Part shown: positions 33,903 to 43,496 of the stretch, in pieces | Layout: the number at the start of each line of letters is the position of its first letter | How positions within the stretch are numbered: position 1 is the stretch's first letter | NCBI RefSeq assembly: GCF_003992615.1 | Contig: NZ_RZMY01000013.1 | Span: 598,238-662,237, forward strand | Direction: 5' to 3' | Length of the DNA: 64,000 nt | Source of the DNA: Flagellimonas beolgyonensis | GTDB lineage: Bacteria > Bacteroidota > Bacteroidia > Flavobacteriales > Flavobacteriaceae | The notes under the pieces: generated by a model | Seen by the model: only the letters and a program-made list of their open reading frames with translations | The model's database searches: none | Told to the model about the DNA's origin: nothing | Made by a program: the position numbers and the translations under genes

Positions 33903-34121
33903 ATGAAAACTGTTCTTGTATTTAAAACTTCGGTCGAAGCACCACGCGATGTTCGACAACTACAGCCCAAGTTGAACCAATTGGTGAACGGTTCGGGTTG
34001 TTGGAACTTCGACCTCGAGGATTGTGATAATATTCTTAGGGTGGAAACACAAAATTTGCAAGCACACTCCATTTCCGAACTATTGGAAAACCATGGCCAC
34101 AGTTGTATTGAACTCCATTGA
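33903..34121 (+). CDS. Small protein of unknown function (72 aa)
   Basis: A 72-residue protein, start ATG 9 bp after the DinB stop. The pattern MKTVLVFKTSV, then NFDLEDCDNILRVE and a C-terminal GHSCIELH suggests a small ferredoxin-like alpha/beta fold, similar to heavy-metal-associated domains but without their C-x-x-C. Recurrent in Bacteroidota next to DinB genes by my recollection. A clear terminator follows within 25 bp, so it closes the DinB operon. Confidence 0.72.
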   Translation: MKTVLVFKTSVEAPRDVRQLQPKLNQLVNGSGCWNFDLEDCDNILRVETQNLQAHSISELLENHGHSCIELH

Positions 34122-34142
34122 ATCAGTTCGTATAAAAGAACA

Positions 34143-34168
34143 ATAAAGCCCCGGTTTCGGGGCTTTAT
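34143..34168. terminator. Bidirectional hairpin terminator
   Basis: ATAAAGCCCCG/CGGGGCTTTAT, an 11-bp perfect stem with GTTT loop, between convergent genes ending at 34121 and 34171. Confidence 0.85.
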
Positions 34169-34170
34169 GT

Positions 34171-37100
34171 TTACAGGTCTGTTTTTTGTTTAAGTGCGTT
34201 GAATTGTTCCAACAATTCTTGATATCTATCTTTCTCTTCCTGACCGGGCTGTTTATCCCCACTGCTCAAAATATAATATAGGTAGGAAATCTGCGGCACC
34301 ATCATTTGTTGGGGATAGGCTCCTTCCTCATTTTTGAGTTGCTTCAGGATTTCTTTGAAGTGGTCCAGCTTGGCATCTCCCACTTTGGATTTTTCCAACT
34401 CCTTGATTTTCTGCTCAACCTCATCTTGGAACATGCGAGCTTCGGACAACAAATCGATAACCTTAAACTGAAGGTCTTGTTGTTCCAAAATGTCTTCTAG
34501 GGAAACACCATCCTGCTCCAAACGGGGATCGATAAGCACTTCAAAAGGATGTTCGATGGAAGTTTCGCCCACGGTCAACCTTGCTGTGTATTTTCCAGGA
34601 GGCACCATGGGTCCATTTTTATAGCGACGGCTCTTGTTTTTATCCCAAGGTCCTTTTTGGCGTAGATCCCACGCAAAGCGATTGATGCCTTTTTTGGTTT
34701 CCAACTTTTTGTCCATATATACAAACGTGGCGCTTAATGCCATGTCTTCCACTTTCTCGGTGGTGGACTCCAATTGGGTGGAATCCGCCACGATGGAAGC
34801 AACCACTTGTCCTTGAACGTCCAAGATATCGAGCTTGACCCCACTCTTCATATCGCTGGGCAAATAGTAATCGACAGTGACATTGGTTGATGGGTAATCG
34901 GGATAATCACCACCTCTGGGACTATCATATCGAATGGTATTGTCGGGCTTGAACAAAACCACTTCATCACCCAAGTTTCCTATTTTGGGATCTTGCATAG
35001 CGGAAACATTGTCCAAAATCCAGAAACCACGTCCCATGGTGCTCAAAATCAAATCACCACGAAACAAGATGATATCGGTTATGGGCACTACCGGAAGGTT
35101 CTGTTGGAAACTTTTCCAAGTCTTGCCATCATCCCAAGAAACAAACATACCGAATTCAGTTCCGGCATAAAGCAATCCTGCCTTGCCTAGGTCTTCACGC
35201 AAAACGCGGGTGGTATAATCCGAAGGTATGCCGTTACTATCGGTACTGATCAACTCCCAGCTTTCCCCATAATTTTCGGTTTTGTACAAGTAGGGTTTGG
35301 TATCGCCCAACAAATGACGGTCCACCGCGATATAGGCCTTGGCCGGATTAAATTGTGAAGGCTCAATGGATTCCACACGTCCGCCTTTTGGCAACTTTTT
35401 GGGGGTAACATTCTTCCAAGTGGCCCCGCCATCCCTGGTCACTGAGATGATACCATCATTGGAACCTGTCCAAATTAGCCCTTTGGTTATTTTGGACTCC
35501 CTGATAGAGTATAACGTGCTATAATATTCTTCACCGGTGATATCCCTAGTAATGGGATTTCCGGAAATTAACTGTTTATCGGGCTCATTGGCTGTAAGAT
35601 CGGGGGAAATGATCTCCCAATGTTTACCGCCGTCATTGGTTTTGTGCAAAAACTGGGATCCCATATACACTACTTTGGGATCGTAAGGTGACACATGGAT
35701 CGGCGCCACCCTTTGAAAACGGTATTTTAGATCCTTTGGATTGTGGCCGTAAATATTAGAAGCCCCAATGGAATATTCCCGATCGATTCCCGTAATCTTA
35801 CTGTACACACTGAAACGGCCCTTACAGTTGTTGTACACCATATAGTGATTGCCCGGCATGGGAATGACCGGTCCGGTTTCACATCCGCCAACGTTCATCA
35901 TAATGGTGTTCCCTGGTGTAGTGGATGCCAAAGGTGAGGTACTGGGTATGGCAATCGTAGTATTGTCCTGTTGGGCACCGTACACCCAATACGGGTATTG
36001 ATCGTCCACCGCAACTTGATAGATCTCGGCGGTAGGCTGGTTGAACTGGGTCGACCAGGTTTCACCTCCATTGTGGGACACATTGGCCCCTCCATCATTA
36101 CACTGGATCAACAGGTTCGGATTGTTCGGGTTGAGCCAAATATCGTGGTTGTCCCCATGGGGTACACTCATCCGTTTCCAGGTTTTTCCACCATCCGTGG
36201 ATTTGATCAAGGGATTGGCATTGGAGTATACGATATCGGGATTGGTAGGATCCAACTCGATATTGGTGTAGTAAAAGGGCCTGTTCACCAAACGTTCATC
36301 ATCGGAAACGTGGGTAAAGGATTTGCCCTGATCCACGGACTTGTACAAACCCCTTTCTTTTTCAGGGGCTTCGATTACGGCATATAAAATACGGGAATCC
36401 ACAGCGGAAACCGCCAAATCGATTTTCCCGATCAAGCCTTTGGGCAATCCCTCTTCCAACTTCTCCCAAGTTTTTCCGCCATTAACCGACTTATAGATGC
36501 CGCCTTCGCTGTTTTTACCGCCAGAATCAATGGTCCACGGGGTACGACGGGCTTTCCAAGCGGCTGCATACACCACATTCGGATTGCCGGGCAACAATTC
36601 CAGATCGGCAAAACCCACCTCATCGGAAACGAACAAAACCTTTTCCCAAGTCTTACCGCCATCCGTGGTTTTAAAAATGCCCCGTTCCAGGTTGGACTTA
36701 AAGGCATTACCAATGGCGGCCACCCATACGATGTTGTTATTGGTGGGGTCAATTTCCACAGCTCCGATTTGTCCCACATTATCGAGGCCAATGTGTTCCC
36801 AAGTTTTTCCGGCATCGATGGATTTGTACATCCCTTTACCGGCAATGATATTGCTTCGAATACCATCGGATCCCGTTCCCACATAAACAATATTGGGGTC
36901 GTTTAGGGCCACCTCTATGGCGCCGATGGAGGGTGTGGAAAAGAAACCGTCTGATACATTGTTCCAAGTGGTCCCGTAATCCGTGGTTTTCCATACCCCT
37001 CCTCCTGAAGCACCCAAATAAAATGTACCAGGTTCCATAGGTGTTCCCGTTACCGTGGTCACCCGTCCGCCTCTGGCCGGCCCAATGGTCCTATATTGAA

Positions 37101-37182
37101 AAGCATCGAAATCCTGCGCTAATAGGCTACAGGTCATTAAAAATGTGAGCAGAAATTGAAAAGAACGAAGTTGAATTCCCAT
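34171..37182 (-). CDS. VPS10/BNR-repeat exported protein (sortilin-like beta-propeller), paralogue 1
   Basis: A 1003-residue secreted protein with signal peptide ending SLLAQ. It is built of Asp-box (BNR) repeats S/T-x-D-x-G-x-T-W (WKTTDYGTTW, YKSIDAGKTW, FKTTDGGKTW, YKSVNGGKTW, HKTNDGGKHW, SVTRDGGATW and more), giving a large sortilin-type beta-propeller over about residues 25-700. The last 250 residues are a beta-sandwich and a helical coiled segment (ILEQQDLQFKVIDLLSEARMFQDEVEQK). Such proteins are often called glycosyl hydrolases, but no catalytic residues can be shown. A second copy with the same layout lies at 38272 on the other strand. Confidence 0.85.
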   Translation of the reverse strand: MGIQLRSFQFLLTFLMTCSLLAQDFDAFQYRTIGPARGGRVTTVTGTPMEPGTFYLGASGGGVWKTTDYGTTWNNVSDGFFSTPSIGAIEVALNDPNIVYVGTGSDGIRSNIIAGKGMYKSIDAGKTWEHIGLDNVGQIGAVEIDPTNNNIVWVAAIGNAFKSNLERGIFKTTDGGKTWEKVLFVSDEVGFADLELLPGNPNVVYAAAWKARRTPWTIDSGGKNSEGGIYKSVNGGKTWEKLEEGLPKGLIGKIDLAVSAVDSRILYAVIEAPEKERGLYKSVDQGKSFTHVSDDERLVNRPFYYTNIELDPTNPDIVYSNANPLIKSTDGGKTWKRMSVPHGDNHDIWLNPNNPNLLIQCNDGGANVSHNGGETWSTQFNQPTAEIYQVAVDDQYPYWVYGAQQDNTTIAIPSTSPLASTTPGNTIMMNVGGCETGPVIPMPGNHYMVYNNCKGRFSVYSKITGIDREYSIGASNIYGHNPKDLKYRFQRVAPIHVSPYDPKVVYMGSQFLHKTNDGGKHWEIISPDLTANEPDKQLISGNPITRDITGEEYYSTLYSIRESKITKGLIWTGSNDGIISVTRDGGATWKNVTPKKLPKGGRVESIEPSQFNPAKAYIAVDRHLLGDTKPYLYKTENYGESWELISTDSNGIPSDYTTRVLREDLGKAGLLYAGTEFGMFVSWDDGKTWKSFQQNLPVVPITDIILFRGDLILSTMGRGFWILDNVSAMQDPKIGNLGDEVVLFKPDNTIRYDSPRGGDYPDYPSTNVTVDYYLPSDMKSGVKLDILDVQGQVVASIVADSTQLESTTEKVEDMALSATFVYMDKKLETKKGINRFAWDLRQKGPWDKNKSRRYKNGPMVPPGKYTARLTVGETSIEHPFEVLIDPRLEQDGVSLEDILEQQDLQFKVIDLLSEARMFQDEVEQKIKELEKSKVGDAKLDHFKEILKQLKNEEGAYPQQMMVPQISYLYYILSSGDKQPGQEEKDRYQELLEQFNALKQKTDL

Positions 37183-37453
37183 GAGTCAGTCGTGTAGTTT
37201 GGTTATTTCCCAAATCTACTAAATACCTATCCAATCTGAAACGTTCCTGTTTAGAATTGCCTACTTTTTCACAAATAAATAGCACGGCAACCCTTTGCTT
37301 TGGATGCCAATCATACAATTGGCCCTTTTTGGGATAATGAATCATGGCAAGGTTGGAAATTACAGCTATACAGTTTTTAAAAAATCCTCCTCCAATATTG
37401 TAACAATTTACCTACCTTTTGTACTTATGATTATTCAACATTAAAACTCACAA

Positions 37454-38218
37454 ATGAAAACACTAAAAATCACCATTGCCCTAATTGCTTTTGCTCTCGC
37501 TTTGCCCATACAGGCGCAAACCGCGGACGAAATACTCGAAAATTATTTTGAAAATACCGGCGGACTAGATGCCTGGAAGAATTTAAAAGGGATGAAAATG
37601 ACCGCCAAAGTCAACCAAGGCGGCATGGAAATTCCTTTGGAAATCTATAATTTGAAAGATGGTCGACAAATGACAAAGATTACCTTTCAAGGCAAAGAAA
37701 TTAAACAAGGGGTTTATGACGGTGAAACGCTTTGGAGCCACAATTTTATGACTATGAAGGCCGAAAAATCAGATGCTGAACAAACGGCCAATTTCAAATT
37801 GAACACCAACGACTTTCCGGATGCGTTTATTGGCTACAAAGAAAAGGGATACACCGTGGAACTTCTTGGAAAAGAAACCATTGATGGAACTGAAACGTTT
37901 AAAATCAAACTGGTAAAGGAGCCCTTGACCATTGATGGCAACCCACAAGACGACATTTCGTATTACTTCTTCGATGTGGACAATTTTGTGCCCATTGCCG
38001 TGCAGTCCGAGATCAAATCAGGCCCTGCCAAAGGCCAAATAAGCGAGGTTACCATGAGCGATTACCAAGAGGTCGATGGTATATACTTTCCTTTTTCGAT
38101 GACACAGGGTGTTAAAGACGGCCAAGCACAACCCATTACCATTGTAAGCATCGAGCTGAACCCTACAATCGACGACGCTGAATTTGCCTTCCCCAAAGAA
38201 GAAACCGAGAAAGAATAA
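37454..38218 (+). CDS. LolA-like periplasmic protein
   Basis: A 254-residue exported protein (signal peptide ends IQAQ) with the outer-membrane lipoprotein-sorting-like fold: DEILENYFENTGGLDAWKNLKGMKMTAKV at the start and alternating strands such as MEIPLEIYNLKDGRQMTKI and DISYYFFDVDNFVPIAVQSE. LolA-like proteins carry lipids or lipoproteins across the periplasm; this subgroup is untested. It stands between the two VPS10/BNR paralogues with a terminator after it, so it is probably its own unit. Confidence 0.78.
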   Translation: MKTLKITIALIAFALALPIQAQTADEILENYFENTGGLDAWKNLKGMKMTAKVNQGGMEIPLEIYNLKDGRQMTKITFQGKEIKQGVYDGETLWSHNFMTMKAEKSDAEQTANFKLNTNDFPDAFIGYKEKGYTVELLGKETIDGTETFKIKLVKEPLTIDGNPQDDISYYFFDVDNFVPIAVQSEIKSGPAKGQISEVTMSDYQEVDGIYFPFSMTQGVKDGQAQPITIVSIELNPTIDDAEFAFPKEETEKE

Positions 38219-38230
38219 ATTTTAATATTG

Positions 38231-38258
38231 AGACCCTAATTTTTTAGGGTCTTTTTTT
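38231..38258 (+). terminator. Hairpin terminator after the LolA-like gene
   Basis: Stem AGACCCTAA/TTAGGGTCT followed by a run of seven T, 13 bp before the start of the next gene. Confidence 0.85.
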
Positions 38259-38271
38259 AAACTGACTAATC

Positions 38272-41200
38272 ATGAAAAAACTCCATTTTATGTTGGCCGT
38301 TCTTTCGGTCGGCTTTGTTACATTGGGACACGCCCAATCTTTGGAAGCTATTGACGGCAAAGCCCTTTTTGGGGATTTGACCGCAAGACATATTGGGCCT
38401 GCTTTAATGAGTGGGCGAATTAACGACATGGAAGTGCACCCATCCAACAGCCGCATCATTTATGCGGGAACCGCTGGTGGCGGTGTATGGAAATCGAACG
38501 ATGGCGGTGCCACCTTCAATCCTATTTTTGACGACTACTGCCAATCGATTGGTGCAGTGGAATTGGACCCCAACGATCCAGATAAGACCATTTATGTAGG
38601 CACCGGTGAAACCTGGACCAGAAACAGTGTTTCGGTTGGCGACGGACTCTACAAAACGACCGATGGTGGAGCCAACTGGACCAAAATTGGGTTCGACAAA
38701 TCTGAACGAATAGCCAATATCATCGTCAACCCAAACAACTCACAGGAAATTTACGTTGGGGTATTGGGTGCTCTTTGGGGCGATAGTGAGGAACGAGGGG
38801 TCTATAAATCCACCGATGGTGGCACGACTTGGGAGCGACTGCTCTATATTGACCCTAAAACAGGATGTGCCGACCTGGCCATCGACCCTAGCGACCCCAA
38901 TATACTTTATGCCTCCATGTGGGAGTTTCGCAGAACAGGCTGGTCCTTTGAGTCCGGTGGTGAAAAAAGTGCGCTTTACAAATCCACGGATGGTGGAAAA
39001 ACCTGGAACAAGATCCACAATGGTTTCCCAGAAGGAAAGTTGGGCCGATTGGGTATTGCCGTGGCACCGTCCAACCCTAAAGTGCTCTACACCGTTATTG
39101 AAGCGGAAAAAGATGAGCGCAAGGGTTTGTACCGAAGTAATGATGCAGGTGCCTCTTGGGAGCAGTTGAACAACGATTTCGGCATCACGGTCCGACCCTT
39201 TTATTTTTCAAGGATTGTGGTCGACCCCAAAAATGAGGATGTAGTTGTTAAAGGTGGCCTTAGTGGTTCCATTTCAAGGGATGGCGGAAAAACCTTTAAA
39301 GATTTGGGCAATATGCACTCCGACATCCACGATATTGTTTTTAGCATCAAAGATTCCGATATCATGTATGTGGGCACTGATGGTGGAGTCTATCGCACTT
39401 GGGATGGGGGCACAACCATGGAAATCGTTGAAAATCTTCCCATTTCCCAATTTTATCAAGTAAGTGTGGATGATGCGGAGCCTTACAATGTGTATGGAGG
39501 GCTCCAGGACAACGGTTCTTGGTGGGGGCCATCCTCCTCCCCTGGCGGTGTTGAAGCACGGGATTGGAATTCCATTGGCGCGGGAGATGGCTTCCGTGTG
39601 TTGAAGCATCCTACAAAACCCATCATTTATTCCGAAATGCAGGGCGCGGAAAATGTTTGGCGAATCGATACCGAACGACAGTTGACGAAAACCATTCAAC
39701 CCCTACCCGCCTCCGAAGGCCAAAAATTGCGATGGAACTGGAATGCTCCAATGGCCATCAGCACCCATCAACCTGACCGCTTTTACATGGGCAGTCAATA
39801 CCTTCATAAATCTGAGGATATGGGGGATACTTGGGAAATTATTTCCCCCGATCTGACCACCAATGACCCAGCAAAACAAAATCAAGAAGACTCCGGCGGA
39901 CTTTCCATGGACAATTCAGGGGCCGAAAACCACACCACTATTTTCACCATTGCCGAATCCACGTTGGATGAAAATGTGATTTGGGTAGGTACCGACGATG
40001 GTAATGTTCAGGTGACGCAAGATGGGGGAAAAACATGGGCCAATACAGTTGGGAACATTCCCGGCCTGCCCAAAAATACGTGGTGTTATCATATTGAGCC
40101 CAGTGTTTTTGATAAAGGCACCGCCTATGCGGTTTTTGATGGGCATACGATGAACGACAAGACCCCATACGCCTACAAAACCACGGATTTTGGTAAAACT
40201 TGGACTAGCGTCATTTCTGATGATGTGGTTGGCTTCGCCAGAAACATCCAAGAAGATTATGTTAATCCCGATTTGTTGTTTTTGGGAACCGAGTTCGGAT
40301 TGTACATCACCATGGATGGGGGCAAGAACTGGAAAAAGTTTACGAACAACATGCCATCCGTGGCCGTTCACTTTATTGAACTGCATAAAAAGACCAATGA
40401 TCTGGTAATGGGTACCCACGGTAGGGGTGTTATTATCATTGATGATATTTCGCCGCTTCGAAGCATTAACAACGAGGTGTTGACAAAGACCTTGCATTTT
40501 TTCGATACTCCCGATACCGAAATAAGTGAAACCAGCTCCTTTAGTGGCAATTTTGGTGCGGAAACCCAGTTTGTAGGAAGCAACAAGACCAAAGATGTTC
40601 AAATAAAATACTACCTGAATAAAAGACACACCTTTGGAAAAATGACCATGGTCATTGAAGATATGGATGGGAACCAAATTGCGGAATTGGGTCCGGGCAA
40701 GTCAAAAGGAATCAATATCGTCAATTGGAACTACACCCGAAAAACACCCAAGGTGGCCAAAGGGAAAACCTTCAGTTTTGGTGGTTTTACAGCACCCCAG
40801 GTACCTGCCGGCACCTATAAAGCGGTGATCACCAAAGGAAAGGAAACCTTTGAGCAAACCTTCAACCTTGTTTATGATAAAAACTCACCGCTAACGGAAA
40901 AAGATCGCGAACTGAAGGAAACGACCATCATGCGATTGTATGACATGACCCAGGAACTTGCCTACTTGGTGTATGAATTGGATGCGATTTTGGAACACGC
41001 AAGTTCAAACGGTGATAAAAAAACGGCCGACAAATTGAACGCCCTTAAGGAAACCTTGGTGATCACCACGGGTGACAATTATGTGGGATCTGCAGAACCT
41101 CAATTACGCGAGCGTATGGCTGACCTATACAGTAAGGTGGCCACAAGTTATGATAAACCTTCTGGTGCAGAGCTCAACAACTTGGAGGTAATCGCAGAAC

Positions 41201-41304
41201 GCTTCAATAACGCGAAAATGGATTTTGCTAAGATCAAGGACAAATACCTTAAAAAGCAAGAAGTTCAATTGATGTCTTTTGACGATTTCTTGGAAAGCAA
41301 CTAA
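38272..41304 (+). CDS. VPS10/BNR-repeat exported protein (sortilin-like beta-propeller), paralogue 2
   Basis: A 1010-residue exported protein, signal peptide ending GHAQ. Same architecture as the protein at 34171-37182: Asp-box repeats across about 25-720 (WKSNDGGATF, YKTTDGGANW, YKSTDGGTTW, YRSNDAGASW, SRDGGKTF, TQDGGKTW, TMDGGKNW), then a beta-sandwich (GTYKAVITKGKETFEQTFNL) and a helical C-terminal part (LRERMADLYSKVATSY). Sequence identity between the two is only partial, so the duplication is old. Substrate or ligand is unknown; a role in binding or processing peptides outside the cell is speculative. Confidence 0.85.
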   Translation: MKKLHFMLAVLSVGFVTLGHAQSLEAIDGKALFGDLTARHIGPALMSGRINDMEVHPSNSRIIYAGTAGGGVWKSNDGGATFNPIFDDYCQSIGAVELDPNDPDKTIYVGTGETWTRNSVSVGDGLYKTTDGGANWTKIGFDKSERIANIIVNPNNSQEIYVGVLGALWGDSEERGVYKSTDGGTTWERLLYIDPKTGCADLAIDPSDPNILYASMWEFRRTGWSFESGGEKSALYKSTDGGKTWNKIHNGFPEGKLGRLGIAVAPSNPKVLYTVIEAEKDERKGLYRSNDAGASWEQLNNDFGITVRPFYFSRIVVDPKNEDVVVKGGLSGSISRDGGKTFKDLGNMHSDIHDIVFSIKDSDIMYVGTDGGVYRTWDGGTTMEIVENLPISQFYQVSVDDAEPYNVYGGLQDNGSWWGPSSSPGGVEARDWNSIGAGDGFRVLKHPTKPIIYSEMQGAENVWRIDTERQLTKTIQPLPASEGQKLRWNWNAPMAISTHQPDRFYMGSQYLHKSEDMGDTWEIISPDLTTNDPAKQNQEDSGGLSMDNSGAENHTTIFTIAESTLDENVIWVGTDDGNVQVTQDGGKTWANTVGNIPGLPKNTWCYHIEPSVFDKGTAYAVFDGHTMNDKTPYAYKTTDFGKTWTSVISDDVVGFARNIQEDYVNPDLLFLGTEFGLYITMDGGKNWKKFTNNMPSVAVHFIELHKKTNDLVMGTHGRGVIIIDDISPLRSINNEVLTKTLHFFDTPDTEISETSSFSGNFGAETQFVGSNKTKDVQIKYYLNKRHTFGKMTMVIEDMDGNQIAELGPGKSKGINIVNWNYTRKTPKVAKGKTFSFGGFTAPQVPAGTYKAVITKGKETFEQTFNLVYDKNSPLTEKDRELKETTIMRLYDMTQELAYLVYELDAILEHASSNGDKKTADKLNALKETLVITTGDNYVGSAEPQLRERMADLYSKVATSYDKPSGAELNNLEVIAERFNNAKMDFAKIKDKYLKKQEVQLMSFDDFLESN

Positions 41305-41325
41305 ATAGTATTTCCATAATATTTT

Positions 41326-41355
41326 AAGAGCCGCATCAACATGCGGCTCTTTTTG
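41326..41355 (+). terminator. Hairpin terminator
   Basis: Stem AAGAGCCGCAT/ATGCGGCTCTT with CAAC loop and trailing TTTTT after the VPS10/BNR gene. Confidence 0.88.
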
Positions 41356-41521
41356 TTCCCCCTCCCTGGAAATACCTAATCAGATGCTTTAACAGCCAAA
41401 ACTGTCTCCATAGGTAGTTTAAATGATGCATCGTTACAAAATCCATCAATGGCTCCCGTGATAAATATCATTGCCCAAGACCGATGTTCGGGGTAGATTC
41501 AACCTATAAAATCGTCTAAAC

Positions 41522-42274
41522 ATGGTACGTATTTTCATTATCTCTATTTGTGCCATTCTCTTTGTAACTGTACGACCTTCCCAAGAAATTGCAGCAAAGG
41601 AAGTGGTTCGCATAGCGGACAATAACATGCGTGGGAATACGTCCCAGGCAGATATCACCATTACCATCGTACGACCCAATTGGCAGCGGGAAATGGAAAT
41701 GAAGGCATGGACGAAAGGTGATGATTATACCCTGATTCTGGTGAAAGCCCCAGCCAAGGAAAAAGGCATTGCCTTTCTGAAACGAAAAAAGGAGGTATGG
41801 AACTGGATACCGGCGATTGAACGCACCATAAAACTACCTCCCTCAATGATGTCCCAAAGCTGGATGGGCACCGACTTTACCAACGACGACCTGGTGAAGG
41901 AGGCCTCTTCGGTGGAAGACTATGAACACAGACACTTGGGCAGGGAAAACCTCAACGGCAAAGAATGCTACAAGATCGAGATGGTTCCAAAGCCTTCCGC
42001 AGCCATTGTATGGGAAAAAGTGATCGTTTGGATCGATACCCAAGATTTTTTACAACTCAAGGCAGAATTTTACGATGAGGACGGCGAACTGGTAAACATC
42101 ATGAATTCCAGCGACATAAAAATGTTCGGATCCCGAAAAGTGACCACCCAAATAGAAATGATACCCACCGATAAGGAGGGTTACAAGACTGTGATCCAGT
42201 ACAACCATCTCCTCTATGATGAGGAGATTCCCGAAAATTTCTTTACCACAAGAAACATGACACAAATAAAATGA
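41522..42274 (+). CDS. Outer-membrane lipoprotein-sorting (LolA-like, PF17131-type) protein
   Basis: A 250-residue periplasmic protein; signal peptide at the N-terminus, then VRIADNNMRGNTSQADITITIVRPNW, the standard beginning of the LolA-like proteins of this subgroup, with MEMKAWTKGDDYTLILVKAPAKEKG, WNWIPAIERTIKLP and SQSWMGTDFTNDDLV. It should carry a hydrophobic cargo between membranes. Its stop overlaps the start of the first permease (ATGA), and it opens a five-gene operon together with two FtsX-type permeases, an ATPase and an outer-membrane barrel. Confidence 0.88.
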   Translation: MVRIFIISICAILFVTVRPSQEIAAKEVVRIADNNMRGNTSQADITITIVRPNWQREMEMKAWTKGDDYTLILVKAPAKEKGIAFLKRKKEVWNWIPAIERTIKLPPSMMSQSWMGTDFTNDDLVKEASSVEDYEHRHLGRENLNGKECYKIEMVPKPSAAIVWEKVIVWIDTQDFLQLKAEFYDEDGELVNIMNSSDIKMFGSRKVTTQIEMIPTDKEGYKTVIQYNHLLYDEEIPENFFTTRNMTQIK

Positions 42275-43494
42275 TGTTCCTAAAATTGGCATGGTTGAAT
42301 ATTTGGCGAAACAAACGACGGACACTGATCACCATCGCGTCTGTTTTCTTTGCCGTGTTGTTGGCCATCACTTTTCGTTCGGTAACGGATGGGGTATATG
42401 AAAACATGATCCACAATGTGGTCAGTTACTCATCGGGCTATCTGCAAATCCATAAAAAAGGCTATTGGGACGAACAATCCATAGACAACTCTTTTGAAGC
42501 CAATGAACAGCTGAACCAAAGGTTGCTCAGTAATCCCAAGGTTACACAACTGATGCCCCGATTGGAAACCTTTGCCCTTTCATCTTTTGGTGATAAGACC
42601 AAGGGCGTGCTCGTTTTGGGTATCGACCCTGCTAGCGAAAAAATGGTCAACCAGCTTGATGAAAAGGTAATCGAAGGTGGCTATTTTCAAAGCGAAAATG
42701 ATAATGCAGTATTGGTGGGAAGCGGTTTGGCCGAACAACTGAATGTTAAGGTAAATGACACCCTCATTTTGATCGGACAAGGATATCATGCCAGTAGCGC
42801 AGCAGGAAAATTCAATATTATTGGGATATTGAAATTGGGGTCCCCGGAACTGAACGGGAACGTGATTTATATGCCCTTACGAACGGCCCAAAACCTGCAC
42901 GGTGCGGAAAATCGATTGACGTCCCTGTCCATTATGCTTAGTAAAACCTCAGATTTGGAAGGATCAAAAAATGCGGTTGAAAGCACTATTGACACTGATG
43001 CCTACGAAGTGATGACCTGGAAACAGATGATGCCCGAAATGGATCAGTTTATCGAAGCGGACAGTGCAGGGCATTATATTATTATCATTGTTTTGTACAT
43101 CATTATTTCGTTTGGACTATTCGGCACCCTGCTCATGATGACGTTTGAACGAAACCGTGAATTCGGCATTCTCATTGCCATCGGCATGAAAAAAAGGCTG
43201 TTGGCCTTTGTGGTTTTATTGGAATCCATAATGATTTCCTTGATAGGGTGTTTCATGGGTATTTTGGGGGGCATTCTATTGGTTCGGTTGTTTACGGAAT
43301 ACCCCATTCAATTTAGTGGATCGTTACAGGAGGTTTATGAAGAATATGGTTTTGAGCCCATTATTTACTTTTCGGGCCACCCCCGTATTTTCATCAACCA
43401 GACCCTGATTGTATTGGTGCTGGCCATATTGTTGGCCCTATATCCCGGTTATAAGGTAATCAGGCTTCGGCCCGTGGAAGCCATAAACAGTTGA
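42271..43494 (+). CDS. FtsX/LolC-like ABC transporter permease 1
   Basis: A 407-residue permease with the MacB/LolC topology: one N-terminal membrane helix (RTLITIASVFFAVLLAI), a large periplasmic MacB_PCD-like domain (about 45-260) and three C-terminal helices (FtsX domain, about 270-395), ending in RLRPVEAINS, the classic coupling-end motif of the family. It overlaps the LolA-like gene by 4 bp and precedes the second permease by 2 bp. Likely one half of a heterodimeric LolCE-type extractor. Confidence 0.92.
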   Translation: MMFLKLAWLNIWRNKRRTLITIASVFFAVLLAITFRSVTDGVYENMIHNVVSYSSGYLQIHKKGYWDEQSIDNSFEANEQLNQRLLSNPKVTQLMPRLETFALSSFGDKTKGVLVLGIDPASEKMVNQLDEKVIEGGYFQSENDNAVLVGSGLAEQLNVKVNDTLILIGQGYHASSAAGKFNIIGILKLGSPELNGNVIYMPLRTAQNLHGAENRLTSLSIMLSKTSDLEGSKNAVESTIDTDAYEVMTWKQMMPEMDQFIEADSAGHYIIIIVLYIIISFGLFGTLLMMTFERNREFGILIAIGMKKRLLAFVVLLESIMISLIGCFMGILGGILLVRLFTEYPIQFSGSLQEVYEEYGFEPIIYFSGHPRIFINQTLIVLVLAILLALYPGYKVIRLRPVEAINS

Positions 43495-43496
43495 TC

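Noticed and set aside
39916..40677. 253-codon minus-strand frame within the second VPS10/BNR gene
   Set aside because: Antisense of repeated Asp-box codons; no homology pattern of its own.
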